A stretch of DNA of 64,000 nucleotides from assembly GCA_963765545.1 (NCBI GenBank), contig CAVXWW010000008.1, positions 1 to 64,000 on the forward strand, read 5' to 3'. Each line of letters starts with the position of its first letter. The stretch's first letter is position 1. This stretch comes from JARRPM01 sp963765545. GTDB lineage: Bacteria; Pseudomonadota; Gammaproteobacteria; Pseudomonadales; Halieaceae. A program made the translations under genes and the position numbers. The notes under the pieces were generated by a model, which saw only the letters and a program-made list of their open reading frames with translations, ran no database searches and had not been told where the DNA came from. This document shows positions 17,735 to 26,711 of the stretch, in pieces.

Positions 17735-19132
17735 TTACTCCTGCATGCCGTGGTAGAGCAGGCGCACCAGCAGCCGCACCCCGTCGTTGTCCTTGAGCTC
17801 GGCGTAGCGCGGGCCATCCCGCTTGCCGATGTCGCGAATATCCGCCATCAGCTCCGGGTGGAACTGGCAGGTGAAAGAACGCCGGATGGTATGGGTTTCC
17901 CAGTCCTTGTAGTAGATACAGGTGGTGGAGACCTCGGTCCAGTTGCTCTCGTCCACCGCGGTCTGGGAAAGAATTTCCACGGCGTACGGGAGGTTCAGCA
18001 TCCATGACAAGGGGCTGACAGCAATCTGGTAGCGAATTGGCACGATGGTATCGTGCAGCAGTTTGTAGGCCCAGTTGGCAAACAGGGCCGCCTCCTCGTT
18101 CACCTCGTCGCTATGGAACATTTCGATACGCAGGTCGCGCTCCATCTTCAGCATAGTGTCAATCACGCCCTCCAGCTCGTCTGCCACCAGGGCGTGGGCC
18201 TCATGCAGTTCACCGGGGATATGCTCGCTGCCGCCACGCCGGCGGTAGGGCAGCAGCCGGCGTGTGCCTACCTCGACCTTTTCATTGGGTGCCACCGCGA
18301 ACAGGGTGTCATGCCAGCCCTCCGCCAGGGTCTTGCCGTTTTTTATCACCGGCAAGCTTGCACCCACTTGCGCGATGCGTTCGCACACCCTTTGCAGCGA
18401 TGAAATGGCGGTGCGATCCAGGTCCAGGGGGAGGTGAGCCAGGTTCGCCACCTCGCGCACGGCCCGCTTGATCAGGCGGATATGTGACGCCGCCGCCAGC
18501 TGGTGTCCCAGGCAGATGAAAATACTGGGACCGCTGCTCGGAAAGCGATGCAGAAGGAGTTCATCGGTCAGGCCAAGGATATCCTCCAGGCAAGCGTTGG
18601 TACCATCGAAGCTGGCGGGTTCGTGTACAGAAGGATTACCGCCCTGCACTACCGTGGCAATGCCGGCTGCCAGTATGCTGGCGAGACGCTTGTAGTTGGT
18701 TACCCCACTCTCCCATACGGGATACAAAATGGTGTCGGCGTCTGCTACCTGCTGCAGTATGTAGGCAATATTTTTAGAGGCTCTCACCTCTTCTCCCTGC
18801 AAGTTGATGCCCACGTTTTTCCAGGGTTCTATCACGGCCACGCTGTGCCGGTAGATTTCCGGCAGGCCCAGCAGCAGGTCCAGCTCGACGCGCGAACTGA
18901 TGACTTTTTCAAGCGGCGGAGCCACTCCCCATTCAAACAGGCCGCCTTCAACCAGGAAGTCTCGGCCCGGGAAGGGGGTGGGCGAATCCCGATCGGTCAG
19001 AAAGTAACCCAGCAGAGCATGGATGGACTGGGGGCTGGCGGCGTGGTGGCCAAGAATCCCGGGGTGGGTGCGCCAGCCCATTTGTTGCAGCAGAGCGGCC
19101 TGGGTTACCGCGGGATCTATCGTCGGTTTCAC
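17735..19132 (-). CDS. Glutamine-amidotransferase-like protein with a large insertion
   Basis: 465 residues that I do not recognise as a named enzyme. Two pieces match class I glutamine amidotransferases: the nucleophile elbow FICLGHQLAA (Cys207) and the catalytic pair in FTCQFHPEL (His425, Glu427). In ordinary members these are 80-90 residues apart; here about 218 residues separate them, so an extra domain of roughly 130 residues is inserted. The first 200 residues contain DADTILYPVWESG, consistent with a flavodoxin-like start. The protein may hydrolyse glutamine for an unseen synthetase, or be a peptidase-like relative. No signal peptide is seen. The ATG at 19132 follows 654 bases without a gene on its 5' side. 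Confidence 0.68.
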   Translation of the reverse strand: MKPTIDPAVTQAALLQQMGWRTHPGILGHHAASPQSIHALLGYFLTDRDSPTPFPGRDFLVEGGLFEWGVAPPLEKVISSRVELDLLLGLPEIYRHSVAVIEPWKNVGINLQGEEVRASKNIAYILQQVADADTILYPVWESGVTNYKRLASILAAGIATVVQGGNPSVHEPASFDGTNACLEDILGLTDELLLHRFPSSGPSIFICLGHQLAAASHIRLIKRAVREVANLAHLPLDLDRTAISSLQRVCERIAQVGASLPVIKNGKTLAEGWHDTLFAVAPNEKVEVGTRRLLPYRRRGGSEHIPGELHEAHALVADELEGVIDTMLKMERDLRIEMFHSDEVNEEAALFANWAYKLLHDTIVPIRYQIAVSPLSWMLNLPYAVEILSQTAVDESNWTEVSTTCIYYKDWETHTIRRSFTCQFHPELMADIRDIGKRDGPRYAELKDNDGVRLLVRLLYHGMQE

Positions 19133-19786
19133 TAAGCAGTTGCCTGTTCTGGATTAATGAGAGGCATATACAGCAATATTCGAGCCACATCCCCAACTCC
19201 CGCCGAATGTAAAAAAAACTGACACGTAACAGGCTGTTTAAAGGCGGCTCACGACAAGGAATGCCGATAGCGAAGGCTAAAACGGCCCCCAAAGTGCACC
19301 AAACCAGTGCGAGTAGCGAAACTACATCACTATTCAGGTGAATAATTGGATCAGGACACAGGAGCGAGAGTCGCCAAAGAGCAGGGCGCAAGCTGCCGGG
19401 GCAGCAGCCGCAGTATGCGCCGCACACCGCATCACCAACTGCCGCAAAGCCTTGCGGCGTAAAGGTTTGCCGACAGCCGCCTTACGTTTTACGGTAATTA
19501 GAAGAGGCTGTAGCAAAACAACTTATACTAGAGCGCCTGATTTTTTAAGCTACTTTTCGGTATATACTGCTTGCAATCTGGATAGTGCCCGCCAGTGAAC
19601 CACTGCTAATGGTATAAATTTTGCTTAACTAACCACCTATTATCTCTGTTTTGGCCCACCGTCACGTCGCTGTGGCCTGAGACGAATCTTTTCAAGAAGA
19701 AAGTGGTACCGCACAAAAGTTGTGATAGGCAGGCTGGTTTGACCACCGATTTCCGGGCACAAAAAAGTGCCTCTCAGGAGTAGAAA
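19133..19786. other. 654-base gene-free stretch
   Basis: No convincing coding region on either strand. A plus-strand frame at 19338-19598 is of low complexity and lacks a ribosome site, so I do not call it. A small hairpin is present at 19441-19458 (7-base stem GCCGCAA/TTGCGGC, loop AGCC). AT-rich hexamers TATACT (19563-19568) and TATAAA (19613-19618) could be promoter -10 boxes for the exported-protein gene, but neither has a good -35 partner. The stretch separates the divergent amidotransferase-like gene and exported-protein gene and probably holds both promoters. Confidence 0.5.
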
Positions 19787-21448
19787 ATGACGACTAAAAA
19801 CAATACTCAAGTGATGCCAAGGACTGGCTACAGGAGCCTCTTGCGCTGCGCAACTGCGCTACTTGGTGCCGTGGCAATCGCCGGCACCGGGAGTGCACTA
19901 GCCGCTGACGGTGACGTTACTTATCAAACCAATGGCGTTGGCGTTAACGGTGCAACGAATGGGGGCCAGGTACCCGCCCAGATTAATCACGCCTCAGACA
20001 CGGGCGAAACCGAAGCAATATCTTTCGATCTCGGCGCCGAGGCCACAAGTGCCACCGCAGAGGTCTCCAATCTTTTCAGCAACGAGTTCTCGGGAGAGCG
20101 CGGCCAGTGGGAGGCTTTCAATGGCTTTGGAGAGCCCGTTGGCGAACAGCCTTTTATTCTGCCCGCCGATGAAAATGTAGGGAACATCGAAATCACCCCA
20201 ACAGAAGGCCCGTTCCGGTACCTCGTTTTTACCGCACTGCCCTTTGATCCTCCCGCCGACACGAATGACAGTTCAGATTACTTCGTGCGCTCCATTACCT
20301 ACACCCTCGACGAATTCGATGCCGAGGCACAAACCATCGGCGGCACCGAGGTTAATACAGACCCTGAGGCGTGGAGTGACCTCAACCCTACAGGCTTTGC
20401 GTTAGGCGTTAGCTACCTGGATGGAGACAACTTCATTGGCGCCGAGCCTGTTATCGTCAACACAGAAGAGTGCAGTGGAGACGGTGATGACAATGGTGAC
20501 TGCATTGTAGAGTTGACCGACGACTTCACTTTAATCGTCCAGAATGCACCCGATGTACAGGGCTCATTCACAGCAGGAGTACAGACGATTGTTGACCCGA
20601 GAGCGAGCTGCGGCAATATCGTGGAAGCCGGTACAAACGATACCCTGGACCTGGGCTTTGACCTGGGAGACGGCAAAACAGGCCCGATCATTCCGGCCCA
20701 CTTGTGTGGCACACCCAACCCGGCTTTTGAAGACCGACCGACCTTCGAGCTGATTAACATCAACAGCCAGTTGACGGTGGTGAGATCCGTTCTGGATCTC
20801 ATTGCGGACAATGAAATCAGCGATGAATACAACTGCCTTGCTGATGACAAGAGCAAGCGCCCCGTGGTTGCCTGGCTGCCGAAGACCTCCAATCCCGAGA
20901 TCCCGGTGCTCGATGCCGGCGGTGAATTAGTTGATGTCATTCAGGATGTGACCGTCGCCTGCGGCAGCTCCCGCGGCAGGACGTCCCGCTTCTCATACGT
21001 CGCCTATGACCTGCGCCACATCGAAAATGCACCTTATGTTGACATCATCGGTACGGCGATTGCCCAGTTGAATGCCACAATTCAACAATCCGATGCTTGC
21101 GTCGACAAGATAGAGAACAAGGCCGTGAAGTCTCGAGCCAAAAGTGGCGCGAATGCGTTTGATACCCAGCGGTACAGCACCGCCAAACGCCAGTACATCA
21201 AACTGCTGGATACGGTATCCAACGACATTCACTATGAACAGTGCCTCTTCGACCTGGATAATGGCAACGTGTTCGTGGGCGACCCGGCAAGCCCGGGTGA
21301 GGGCAACCTGCCCCGCAACTTCCGCGGTGACCTCATCGTGCAAATCCAGCACATCCTGTACATGATCGACCGGATGCTGGACGAGAACCAGCCCGGCCCT
21401 GCCGGAATTTTGATCGCAGTGCATCACCCCACAAAAAACCCGCCCTGA
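19787..21448 (+). CDS. Exported protein of unknown function
   Basis: 553 residues. A long signal peptide (residues 1-40, ending SALA before ADGDV) predicts export to the periplasm or cell surface. The mature part is acidic and Asn/Asp/Thr-rich with about nine cysteines, including the Asp-rich ECSGDGDDNGDC segment that could bind calcium, and a basic C-terminal third (VKSRAKSGANAFDTQRYSTA). I do not recognise a family. AGGAG precedes the ATG. It stands alone between a 654-base gap and the convergent TIR-TPR gene. The last codons (KNPP, stop) lie inside the 16-base-pair terminator stem and loop, so the coding sequence and transcription stop overlap. Confidence 0.85.
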   Translation: MTTKNNTQVMPRTGYRSLLRCATALLGAVAIAGTGSALAADGDVTYQTNGVGVNGATNGGQVPAQINHASDTGETEAISFDLGAEATSATAEVSNLFSNEFSGERGQWEAFNGFGEPVGEQPFILPADENVGNIEITPTEGPFRYLVFTALPFDPPADTNDSSDYFVRSITYTLDEFDAEAQTIGGTEVNTDPEAWSDLNPTGFALGVSYLDGDNFIGAEPVIVNTEECSGDGDDNGDCIVELTDDFTLIVQNAPDVQGSFTAGVQTIVDPRASCGNIVEAGTNDTLDLGFDLGDGKTGPIIPAHLCGTPNPAFEDRPTFELININSQLTVVRSVLDLIADNEISDEYNCLADDKSKRPVVAWLPKTSNPEIPVLDAGGELVDVIQDVTVACGSSRGRTSRFSYVAYDLRHIENAPYVDIIGTAIAQLNATIQQSDACVDKIENKAVKSRAKSGANAFDTQRYSTAKRQYIKLLDTVSNDIHYEQCLFDLDNGNVFVGDPASPGEGNLPRNFRGDLIVQIQHILYMIDRMLDENQPGPAGILIAVHHPTKNPP

Positions 21449-21465
21449 TGGCGGGTTTTTTGTGG
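21429..21465. terminator. Bidirectional intrinsic terminator overlapping a stop codon
   Basis: Perfect 16-base-pair inverted repeat: left arm 21429-21444, right arm 21450-21465, loop CTGAT. A GC core (CCCGCC/GGCGGG) is flanked by A6 on one side and T6 on the other, so it works in both directions for the convergent exported-protein gene and TIR-TPR gene. The TGA stop of the exported protein (21446-21448) sits in the loop. Confidence 0.92.
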
Positions 21466-21477
21466 ATGGAGATGGTT

Positions 21478-23682
21478 TTAGAGCGCGGCGGCTTCTTCTG
21501 CCCTGCCGGTTAAAATATACAGTTCCTGCAACCGCTTTTTGGCGGCCTCCACGTAAACCGGCCTGGCGCCGTCATCCGTGCTGAGGATGTCATAGCCGCT
21601 TCGCAGCAGGGATTCAGCCTCGGAGTTCTGGCCCAGACCCGCCAGGATGCCGCCCTTGATGCTGTATGCCAGGGCTGTAATCCAGTGGCTGTCACCATAA
21701 GACTCGGCCAGCGTAAGGACTGCGGATTCCGCCAGCGGCAGTGCCTCGGTATTTTCACCCTGGGTCGCTAGAAACTGGGCCAGGCCCAGTTGCGCAATGG
21801 CGATGTCAGGGTGATCCGCGGGCAACAGTTCGGAATTGAGCTGCAGTGCATCGCGCAACATGGGCTCCGCCGCCTCCGCGTCGCCGCTCTGGCTGAGCCA
21901 GCGACCCAGGGTCGACATGGTGCTCGCCACCTCGGGATGCTCGCGCCCCAGCACCTGCTTCCACATGACGAGCGCTTCACTGTTGGCAGCGATCGCCGCC
22001 GGCAAATCGCCCGCATCGTAGGAAATAAAGGCCAGGTTACTGAGCACCTGTGCGATTGACGGATGAGCCTCGCCAAACAGGGCCCGATTCATGGCCAGCG
22101 CCTGCCGGTAAGACTCCGTCGCCTTATCCAGATCACCCTGGGCCCGATACAGAAGACCCAGGTTGTTAAGGTCCATGGCGAGGCTGGGGTGCTGCTCGCC
22201 ATACAAGCTCCGGTCCATGGCCAGTGCTCTGCGATATAGCTCCTCGCTCTCATCGTAGCGGCCGGACTCCATCAGCAGCAGGCCCAGGTTGTTCAGGTTT
22301 TCCGAAAGATCCGGATGAGGTTCTTCACCAAAAATTGTCTCGCGCAGCGCCAGTGATTCCCGCAGGTACTGCTCCGCCTCCTCAAACTCACCCTGATCAA
22401 ACTTGTTGAGCCCCAGCTCCTCTATCGCGTCGGCCACAGAGGGATCGTCGGGTCCGAACAGGAGACGCCGGTCTTCCAGCACCGACTCCAGCACCGGCTC
22501 GGCATCTTCATAACGACCCATACGGAAATACAGCTCCGCCAGGCCGGCGTGTGCATCGGCCATCTCCTGACTGTTCTGGGCGCCGGCATTCCCCAGCCGC
22601 TCGATAGCTTCCAGATACAGGATCTCGGCGGGTTCCAACTCCGCCCGGATCGTCATGACATTGGCCATATTCAGCAGGCTGTCCACAATTTCCTGATCGG
22701 TGACATCGGGCAGGGCGCGCCGGCTGTCCAGCGCCTTTTGCAGCATATCCCTGGCATCATCGAACAGCCCGAGGCTGGTAAACACGCTGCCTATAGTGTC
22801 CATCAGCTGGGCCTGCACCTCGGGCTGGGCCGCCAGCTCTGTTTCAATGCGCTCGGCGCCCGCGGTCAGTATTTCGCGAGCGGTAATACTGCGCCCGCGC
22901 GCTTCGCTGGGATCCGAAACCTGGAACAGGCTGACCAGGAACGACGCTGTCTGCCGGGCGGTTTCCGCCTCGGTCTCCGCGCGAACGCGCTGGCGTTCGG
23001 CTTCGTTGCGGGCAATAACCGCCGTGGTGGCCAGGCCGATGGCTACCACCATGCCCACCACAGCAGAGCCGGTGATCAAGGCGAGGCGGCGGTTGCGGCG
23101 CTGCAGTTCGCGCTGTCGCAGGTCGTCGAAGCCCAGCCCCAAAATCCCCGCCAGCAGCTTGACCCGGGCGTTGGCCTTGCCATCTTTACCTTGCCGGGCA
23201 TCCGCGGCGATGGGCTCGGCGGGTTCATCCGACAGCTCCCCGTCTTCACCCAGCTTGAAGCACAGGGCCGGGGGGAAACACTCGAAATGCTCGATGCCCT
23301 CCTTGCCCGAGGAGTAAGGTTCGCCATCAACGATGAGGCTGAAAATCCGGTCGGACCGACCGAGTCGCTTGAAGGCCTTGATCTCCTCGTTAACCCAGTG
23401 AGATTTGGCCGAGGCCATGGAGCAGATCACTATCTGTACGGCCGAGGATTCCAGGGCCTCGGTCAGCTTATTACCAAGGTCCGTGGCGCTGGCGAGTTCC
23501 TCCCTGTCACGAAACACAGGCGCGAGCTTTGGGGGCACGTTGCCCATACCGGTCTCGCGGCCGACAAGTCTCTTGGGGACGCGATACCCTTCCAGTGAAC
23601 GATGCAGCCAGCGGGCCCATTTCTCATCTGAGTGGCTGTAGCTTATAAATGCCTTGTATTTGTAATCCTGCCAGTCGATCAA
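21478..23682 (-). CDS. TIR domain - transmembrane - TPR protein
   Basis: 734 residues. Residues 7-115 are a TIR domain (KAFISYSHSDEKWARWLHRSL, a conserved FRDREEL, and SHWVNEEIKAF). Glu99 or Glu100 occupies the place of the catalytic glutamate of NAD-cleaving TIRs. One membrane segment lies at about 201-223, followed by a charged coiled stretch (EAERQRVRAETEAETARQT). Residues 270-730 hold about ten tetratricopeptide repeats of the kinesin-light-chain type (NNLGLLLMESGRYDESEELY and similar). TIR domains act as NADases or NAD-derived signal makers in bacterial immunity; TPRs usually sense or assemble. The start is TTG, supported by GAGGA six bases upstream, and lies within a perfect palindrome. 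It is divergent from the TrkA-RyR gene. Confidence 0.87.
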   Translation of the reverse strand: MIDWQDYKYKAFISYSHSDEKWARWLHRSLEGYRVPKRLVGRETGMGNVPPKLAPVFRDREELASATDLGNKLTEALESSAVQIVICSMASAKSHWVNEEIKAFKRLGRSDRIFSLIVDGEPYSSGKEGIEHFECFPPALCFKLGEDGELSDEPAEPIAADARQGKDGKANARVKLLAGILGLGFDDLRQRELQRRNRRLALITGSAVVGMVVAIGLATTAVIARNEAERQRVRAETEAETARQTASFLVSLFQVSDPSEARGRSITAREILTAGAERIETELAAQPEVQAQLMDTIGSVFTSLGLFDDARDMLQKALDSRRALPDVTDQEIVDSLLNMANVMTIRAELEPAEILYLEAIERLGNAGAQNSQEMADAHAGLAELYFRMGRYEDAEPVLESVLEDRRLLFGPDDPSVADAIEELGLNKFDQGEFEEAEQYLRESLALRETIFGEEPHPDLSENLNNLGLLLMESGRYDESEELYRRALAMDRSLYGEQHPSLAMDLNNLGLLYRAQGDLDKATESYRQALAMNRALFGEAHPSIAQVLSNLAFISYDAGDLPAAIAANSEALVMWKQVLGREHPEVASTMSTLGRWLSQSGDAEAAEPMLRDALQLNSELLPADHPDIAIAQLGLAQFLATQGENTEALPLAESAVLTLAESYGDSHWITALAYSIKGGILAGLGQNSEAESLLRSGYDILSTDDGARPVYVEAAKKRLQELYILTGRAEEAAAL

Positions 23683-23690
23683 CGTTGATC
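23677..23690. promoter_or_regulatory. Perfect 14-base palindrome over the TIR-TPR start codon
   Basis: The sequence GATCAACGTTGATC reads identically on both strands and covers the TTG start codon (23680-23682) of the TIR-TPR gene, directly beside its ribosome site. Its position suits an operator or a structure that limits translation. No regulator is known, so function is inferred from symmetry and place only. Confidence 0.4.
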
Positions 23691-23998
23691 CTCATAAGGC
23701 GCTTTAAGTGAAGGCACAGTGGAAACGGTTTGAAAGATACCTGCATGGCCATTCGACACCCGATCTGTCATGCAGGACCTTTCCATCCTTGCTCGCGTTC
23801 ATACTGAATTATTACTGTAGCGATGACAACCAGACTTCAATACCGCGACTGGGCGGTCTCGCAGTATCCAAACCCCAACACGCCCCGCACAGACGCGAGT
23901 CGCGCAAAATCGGCGAACGCTATCTCTATAACGTCCTTTCTCTGCCGTCTCTTTACCGCTAAAGTGGCAAAAAAACAGCCCGGACAAGCTCACCGCCA
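23683..23998. other. 316-base divergent intergenic region
   Basis: Shared 5' region of the TIR-TPR gene (minus) and the TrkA-RyR gene (plus). A short frame at 23708-23962 has no ribosome site or recognisable domain and is not called. The stretch must carry both promoters; I could not identify boxes with confidence. Apart from the palindrome at its left end I see no long inverted or direct repeat. Confidence 0.5.
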
Positions 23999-25927
23999 AT
24001 GATCCCACCCAACAATACCCCAGGCGATACGGATCACGGACGTAACTCCGCCGCCGAACAGACCGGCTTTTTCGCCCGCCACGAGTGGACCCTGGTAGGC
24101 CTGCTAGCCGCACTCACCTTCCTGGTTGGCTGCTTCGGTTACGCGCAACTGATGTCCTTTACCGAGAACGGTGGCCCGCATACCTGGTGGGACGTTGTCT
24201 ACAGTAGCCTGAGAATGTTTATTTTCGAGGCCCAGGACGAGACCGCCGGCTGGCCGCTCTACATGCAGGTAGTGCGGGCGCTGGCGCCGATGATCGTGTT
24301 GTACACCGCTGCCAAGGCTGTCTGGAACGTGATCGAGGAGCAGGTTGCGTTGTATGTACTACTGTTCCAAAAAAGGCGCTTCATAGTAGTCTGCGGCATT
24401 GGCGAGACCGGCTTTCGCATCGCCCGGGATTACTGCCTGAACACCAGCAAACGGGTGGTTGTTATAGACAATGACCCGCTGAATCCGCTGGCGGCGGAGC
24501 TGAAAAATTATGGGGCAATTGTGGTGTGTGGCAACGCCATGGATCCGCTGGTACTGCTCAAGTCACAGGTTATCTATGCCAAGGAATTGTTTTTGTGTAC
24601 CAGTGACGACAAGGCCAATATCGCCATCGCCAAAAATACCGAGCGCCTGACCCGGCGCCTCACCAATACCGAGACGAGTCACCTGGAAACGGTCGCCCGC
24701 AAAAGGGAGCCCGCAGTGGGCGGCATGCCACCGGATACATCACTGCGCTGCTTTCTGTGCGTGGACTCACCCGACATTTACGAAATTTTCAGCGTCCACA
24801 GCTTCTTTGAAATCAACAGTTCGCGCTTCGCAATCCGATTATTCAACCGGCGTGAAACCATCGCCCGCAATATATTCCGGGTTTGTGCCCCCGATCTGTA
24901 TTACCGCCCCACCACACGTGCCAACGAGCCCATGCATATTCTTTTCATCGGCTTCGAGGCGCTGGTGCGGGAAATGATTTTGCAGGCTGCACTGACCGCC
25001 CACTACACGGACTTTCGACTGCCGCGTATCACCGTACTGTGCGAGTCGAACAACAAGATCAGGGTGGAGCGGTTCAGGCATCGTTACCCCCACCTGGATA
25101 AAACCATCGACCTCCATTTTGTCTATACCGACCCGATGACCATCACACCGCAGACCTGGCGCGAGATGCAGACCTCGACCCCGTTCAACGTGTGTTACGT
25201 GGCCCTTCGCCACGATGTCGAAAGTATATTGTCGGCCCGCCGGCTCAATCGACTGCGGCGTCACGATGGCCTGGCCCCGCTCAACTTCGTGGTCTGCCTC
25301 AACCAGCAGAACTTTCTCGCAGAGATTATTGACGATGATTTCGATCCGATAATAGAGGACAAGATCAATCTGCCTGACTATGAACCTATAGAGTACTTCG
25401 AGGCCCTGGACGAAACCATTTCCATCGACATCATCGTCAACGAGGCCCTGGACGCGATGGCCCGTACCCTGCATAACGCCTACCTGAACACACAACTCGC
25501 CAGTGGCGGTTCAAGCCGGCACAACGCATCCGTAATCCCCTGGTCGGACCTGCCCGTGCACAAAAAGAAGGCAAACCAGCACGCCGCCGCCCACATGGAT
25601 GTAAAACTACGCATCGCCAATTGCGTGGCCGTCAGTATTGACGCTGAGGAGCCCGAGGCCTACTTCCCGCCGGATGAACTGATGATGGAGCTGCTGGCCC
25701 AACTGGAACACCGCCGCTGGATGGCGGACAAATACCTCGCGGGGTATAGCTTCGGGGAAAAACGCGACGAGGACCGCATGCTCCATCCGGACCTGATTCC
25801 CTGGGAGGAGTTGACCGAGGAAGACAAGGAGAAAGACCGGGCTAATATCCGCCAGATACCGCAGCTGCTGAAACTGCAGGACCAGAAAGTCAGCCGTATG
25901 CACCTGAGCCTGAAGACCGAAACATAA
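23999..25927 (+). CDS. Two-TM protein with TrkA_N Rossmann domains and C-terminal RyR domain
   Basis: 642 residues. Two hydrophobic segments (about 32-52 and 90-110) flank a tryptophan-rich loop (TWWDVVYSSLRMFIF) placed like a potassium-channel pore loop but lacking the GYG selectivity filter. A TrkA_N/RCK Rossmann domain follows (FIVVCGIGETGFRIARDYC, acidic VIDND at about 155-159), then a second Rossmann-like unit near residue 313 (HILFIGFEALVREMI). Residues 565-625 match the RyR domain (LEHRRWMADKYLAGYSFG, HPDLIPWEELTEEDKEKDR). RCK domains bind nucleotides or ions. In bacteria, RyR domains occur fused to such modules and are suspected ligand sensors. The pairing with TIR-TPR suggests nucleotide-linked signalling at the membrane. 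Confidence 0.85.
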   Translation: MIPPNNTPGDTDHGRNSAAEQTGFFARHEWTLVGLLAALTFLVGCFGYAQLMSFTENGGPHTWWDVVYSSLRMFIFEAQDETAGWPLYMQVVRALAPMIVLYTAAKAVWNVIEEQVALYVLLFQKRRFIVVCGIGETGFRIARDYCLNTSKRVVVIDNDPLNPLAAELKNYGAIVVCGNAMDPLVLLKSQVIYAKELFLCTSDDKANIAIAKNTERLTRRLTNTETSHLETVARKREPAVGGMPPDTSLRCFLCVDSPDIYEIFSVHSFFEINSSRFAIRLFNRRETIARNIFRVCAPDLYYRPTTRANEPMHILFIGFEALVREMILQAALTAHYTDFRLPRITVLCESNNKIRVERFRHRYPHLDKTIDLHFVYTDPMTITPQTWREMQTSTPFNVCYVALRHDVESILSARRLNRLRRHDGLAPLNFVVCLNQQNFLAEIIDDDFDPIIEDKINLPDYEPIEYFEALDETISIDIIVNEALDAMARTLHNAYLNTQLASGGSSRHNASVIPWSDLPVHKKKANQHAAAHMDVKLRIANCVAVSIDAEEPEAYFPPDELMMELLAQLEHRRWMADKYLAGYSFGEKRDEDRMLHPDLIPWEELTEEDKEKDRANIRQIPQLLKLQDQKVSRMHLSLKTET

Positions 25928-25969
25928 GTTAATCGATCGCTCTCTTTGCAGTCTGGGCCCGGCGCGATA

Positions 25970-26662
25970 TCAGGCCTGAAGCGGTGAACCCTTTTTCGCC
26001 AGGAAAATCGTGTGACGGCTGCCTTTACCCGGGCGGGCCCTGACCGTTCGCACCGACGCATGAAAACCGATTTTTTTCAGCCGGATCACAAACAGCGGGT
26101 CGGGGCCTGCGGACCAGACCGCCAGCGTCCCCTCCGGGCTCAGGGCGCGGTGAATCGCGCGCAGGCCGGGCAGGGAATACAAACGCTGGTTCTCGTCATT
26201 GGTCAGACCCTCGGGGCCGTTGTCCACATCCAGTAAAACCGCGTCGAACTCTTCTTCAGCGCTGCTTATCACCTCCGCCACGTCCCCGACGTGAACCCTG
26301 ACCCGGCTGTCCTCCAACGGTTGTCCGGCACATTCACCCAGTGGACCACGATTCCACTCGACCACCTCCGGTATCAACTCGGCTACCGTCACCACGCTGG
26401 AGTCTGCAACACAGGCCAGTGTCGCCGCCAGGGTATATCCCATCCCCATGCCGCCCACCAGCACTGTGCTTGTGTCTGCGGTTTTCAGGCGCGCACAACC
26501 CAGCTCGGCCAGTGCCTCCTCGGAGCCGTGAACACGGCTGTTCATCAGCTCGCCGCGTATACCCGAGAGCCGGATGGAAAATTCCCTGTCTCGCCGGGCA
26601 AGGGTCAGGGTGCCGCCGTCATTGGGGATCTGCGCTGAGCCCAGGGTTGTCCATTTGTTCAT
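25970..26662 (-). CDS. Spermidine-synthase-like methyltransferase-fold protein
   Basis: 230 residues with the class I SAM-type fold seen in spermidine synthases: glycine motif VLVGGMGMGYTL, acidic AELIPEVVEWNR, and DAVLLDVDNGPEG. Spermidine synthase relatives of this short type often lack the decarboxy-SAM and putrescine residues and act on unknown substrates, so SpeE is not claimed. The frame stays open to 26980, into the MFS gene, but that extension is the shadow of the transporter; ATG at 26662 begins the conserved part. It is the last gene of the minus-strand amidohydrolase/MFS cluster and convergent with the RyR gene. Confidence 0.75.
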   Translation of the reverse strand: MNKWTTLGSAQIPNDGGTLTLARRDREFSIRLSGIRGELMNSRVHGSEEALAELGCARLKTADTSTVLVGGMGMGYTLAATLACVADSSVVTVAELIPEVVEWNRGPLGECAGQPLEDSRVRVHVGDVAEVISSAEEEFDAVLLDVDNGPEGLTNDENQRLYSLPGLRAIHRALSPEGTLAVWSAGPDPLFVIRLKKIGFHASVRTVRARPGKGSRHTIFLAKKGSPLQA

Positions 26663-26711
26663 AGTTTTCCAATACGCATATGTGTGAGTGGACCAACCGG
26701 GCCCGCGCAGC

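Noticed and set aside
19338..19598. Possible 86-residue gene in the gap before the exported protein
   Set aside because: Low complexity, no ribosome site and no conserved motif.
19563..19618. Promoter for the exported protein at TATACT or TATAAA
   Set aside because: No -35 box at proper spacing for either hexamer.
22549..23598. 349-codon plus-strand frame opposite the TIR-TPR gene
   Set aside because: Shadow of the TPR coding repeats.
23708..23962. Possible 84-residue gene between the TIR and RyR genes
   Set aside because: No ribosome site or domain; the stretch must hold two promoters.
25970..26662. True spermidine synthase SpeE
   Set aside because: Short form without recognised polyamine-binding residues and no speD nearby.
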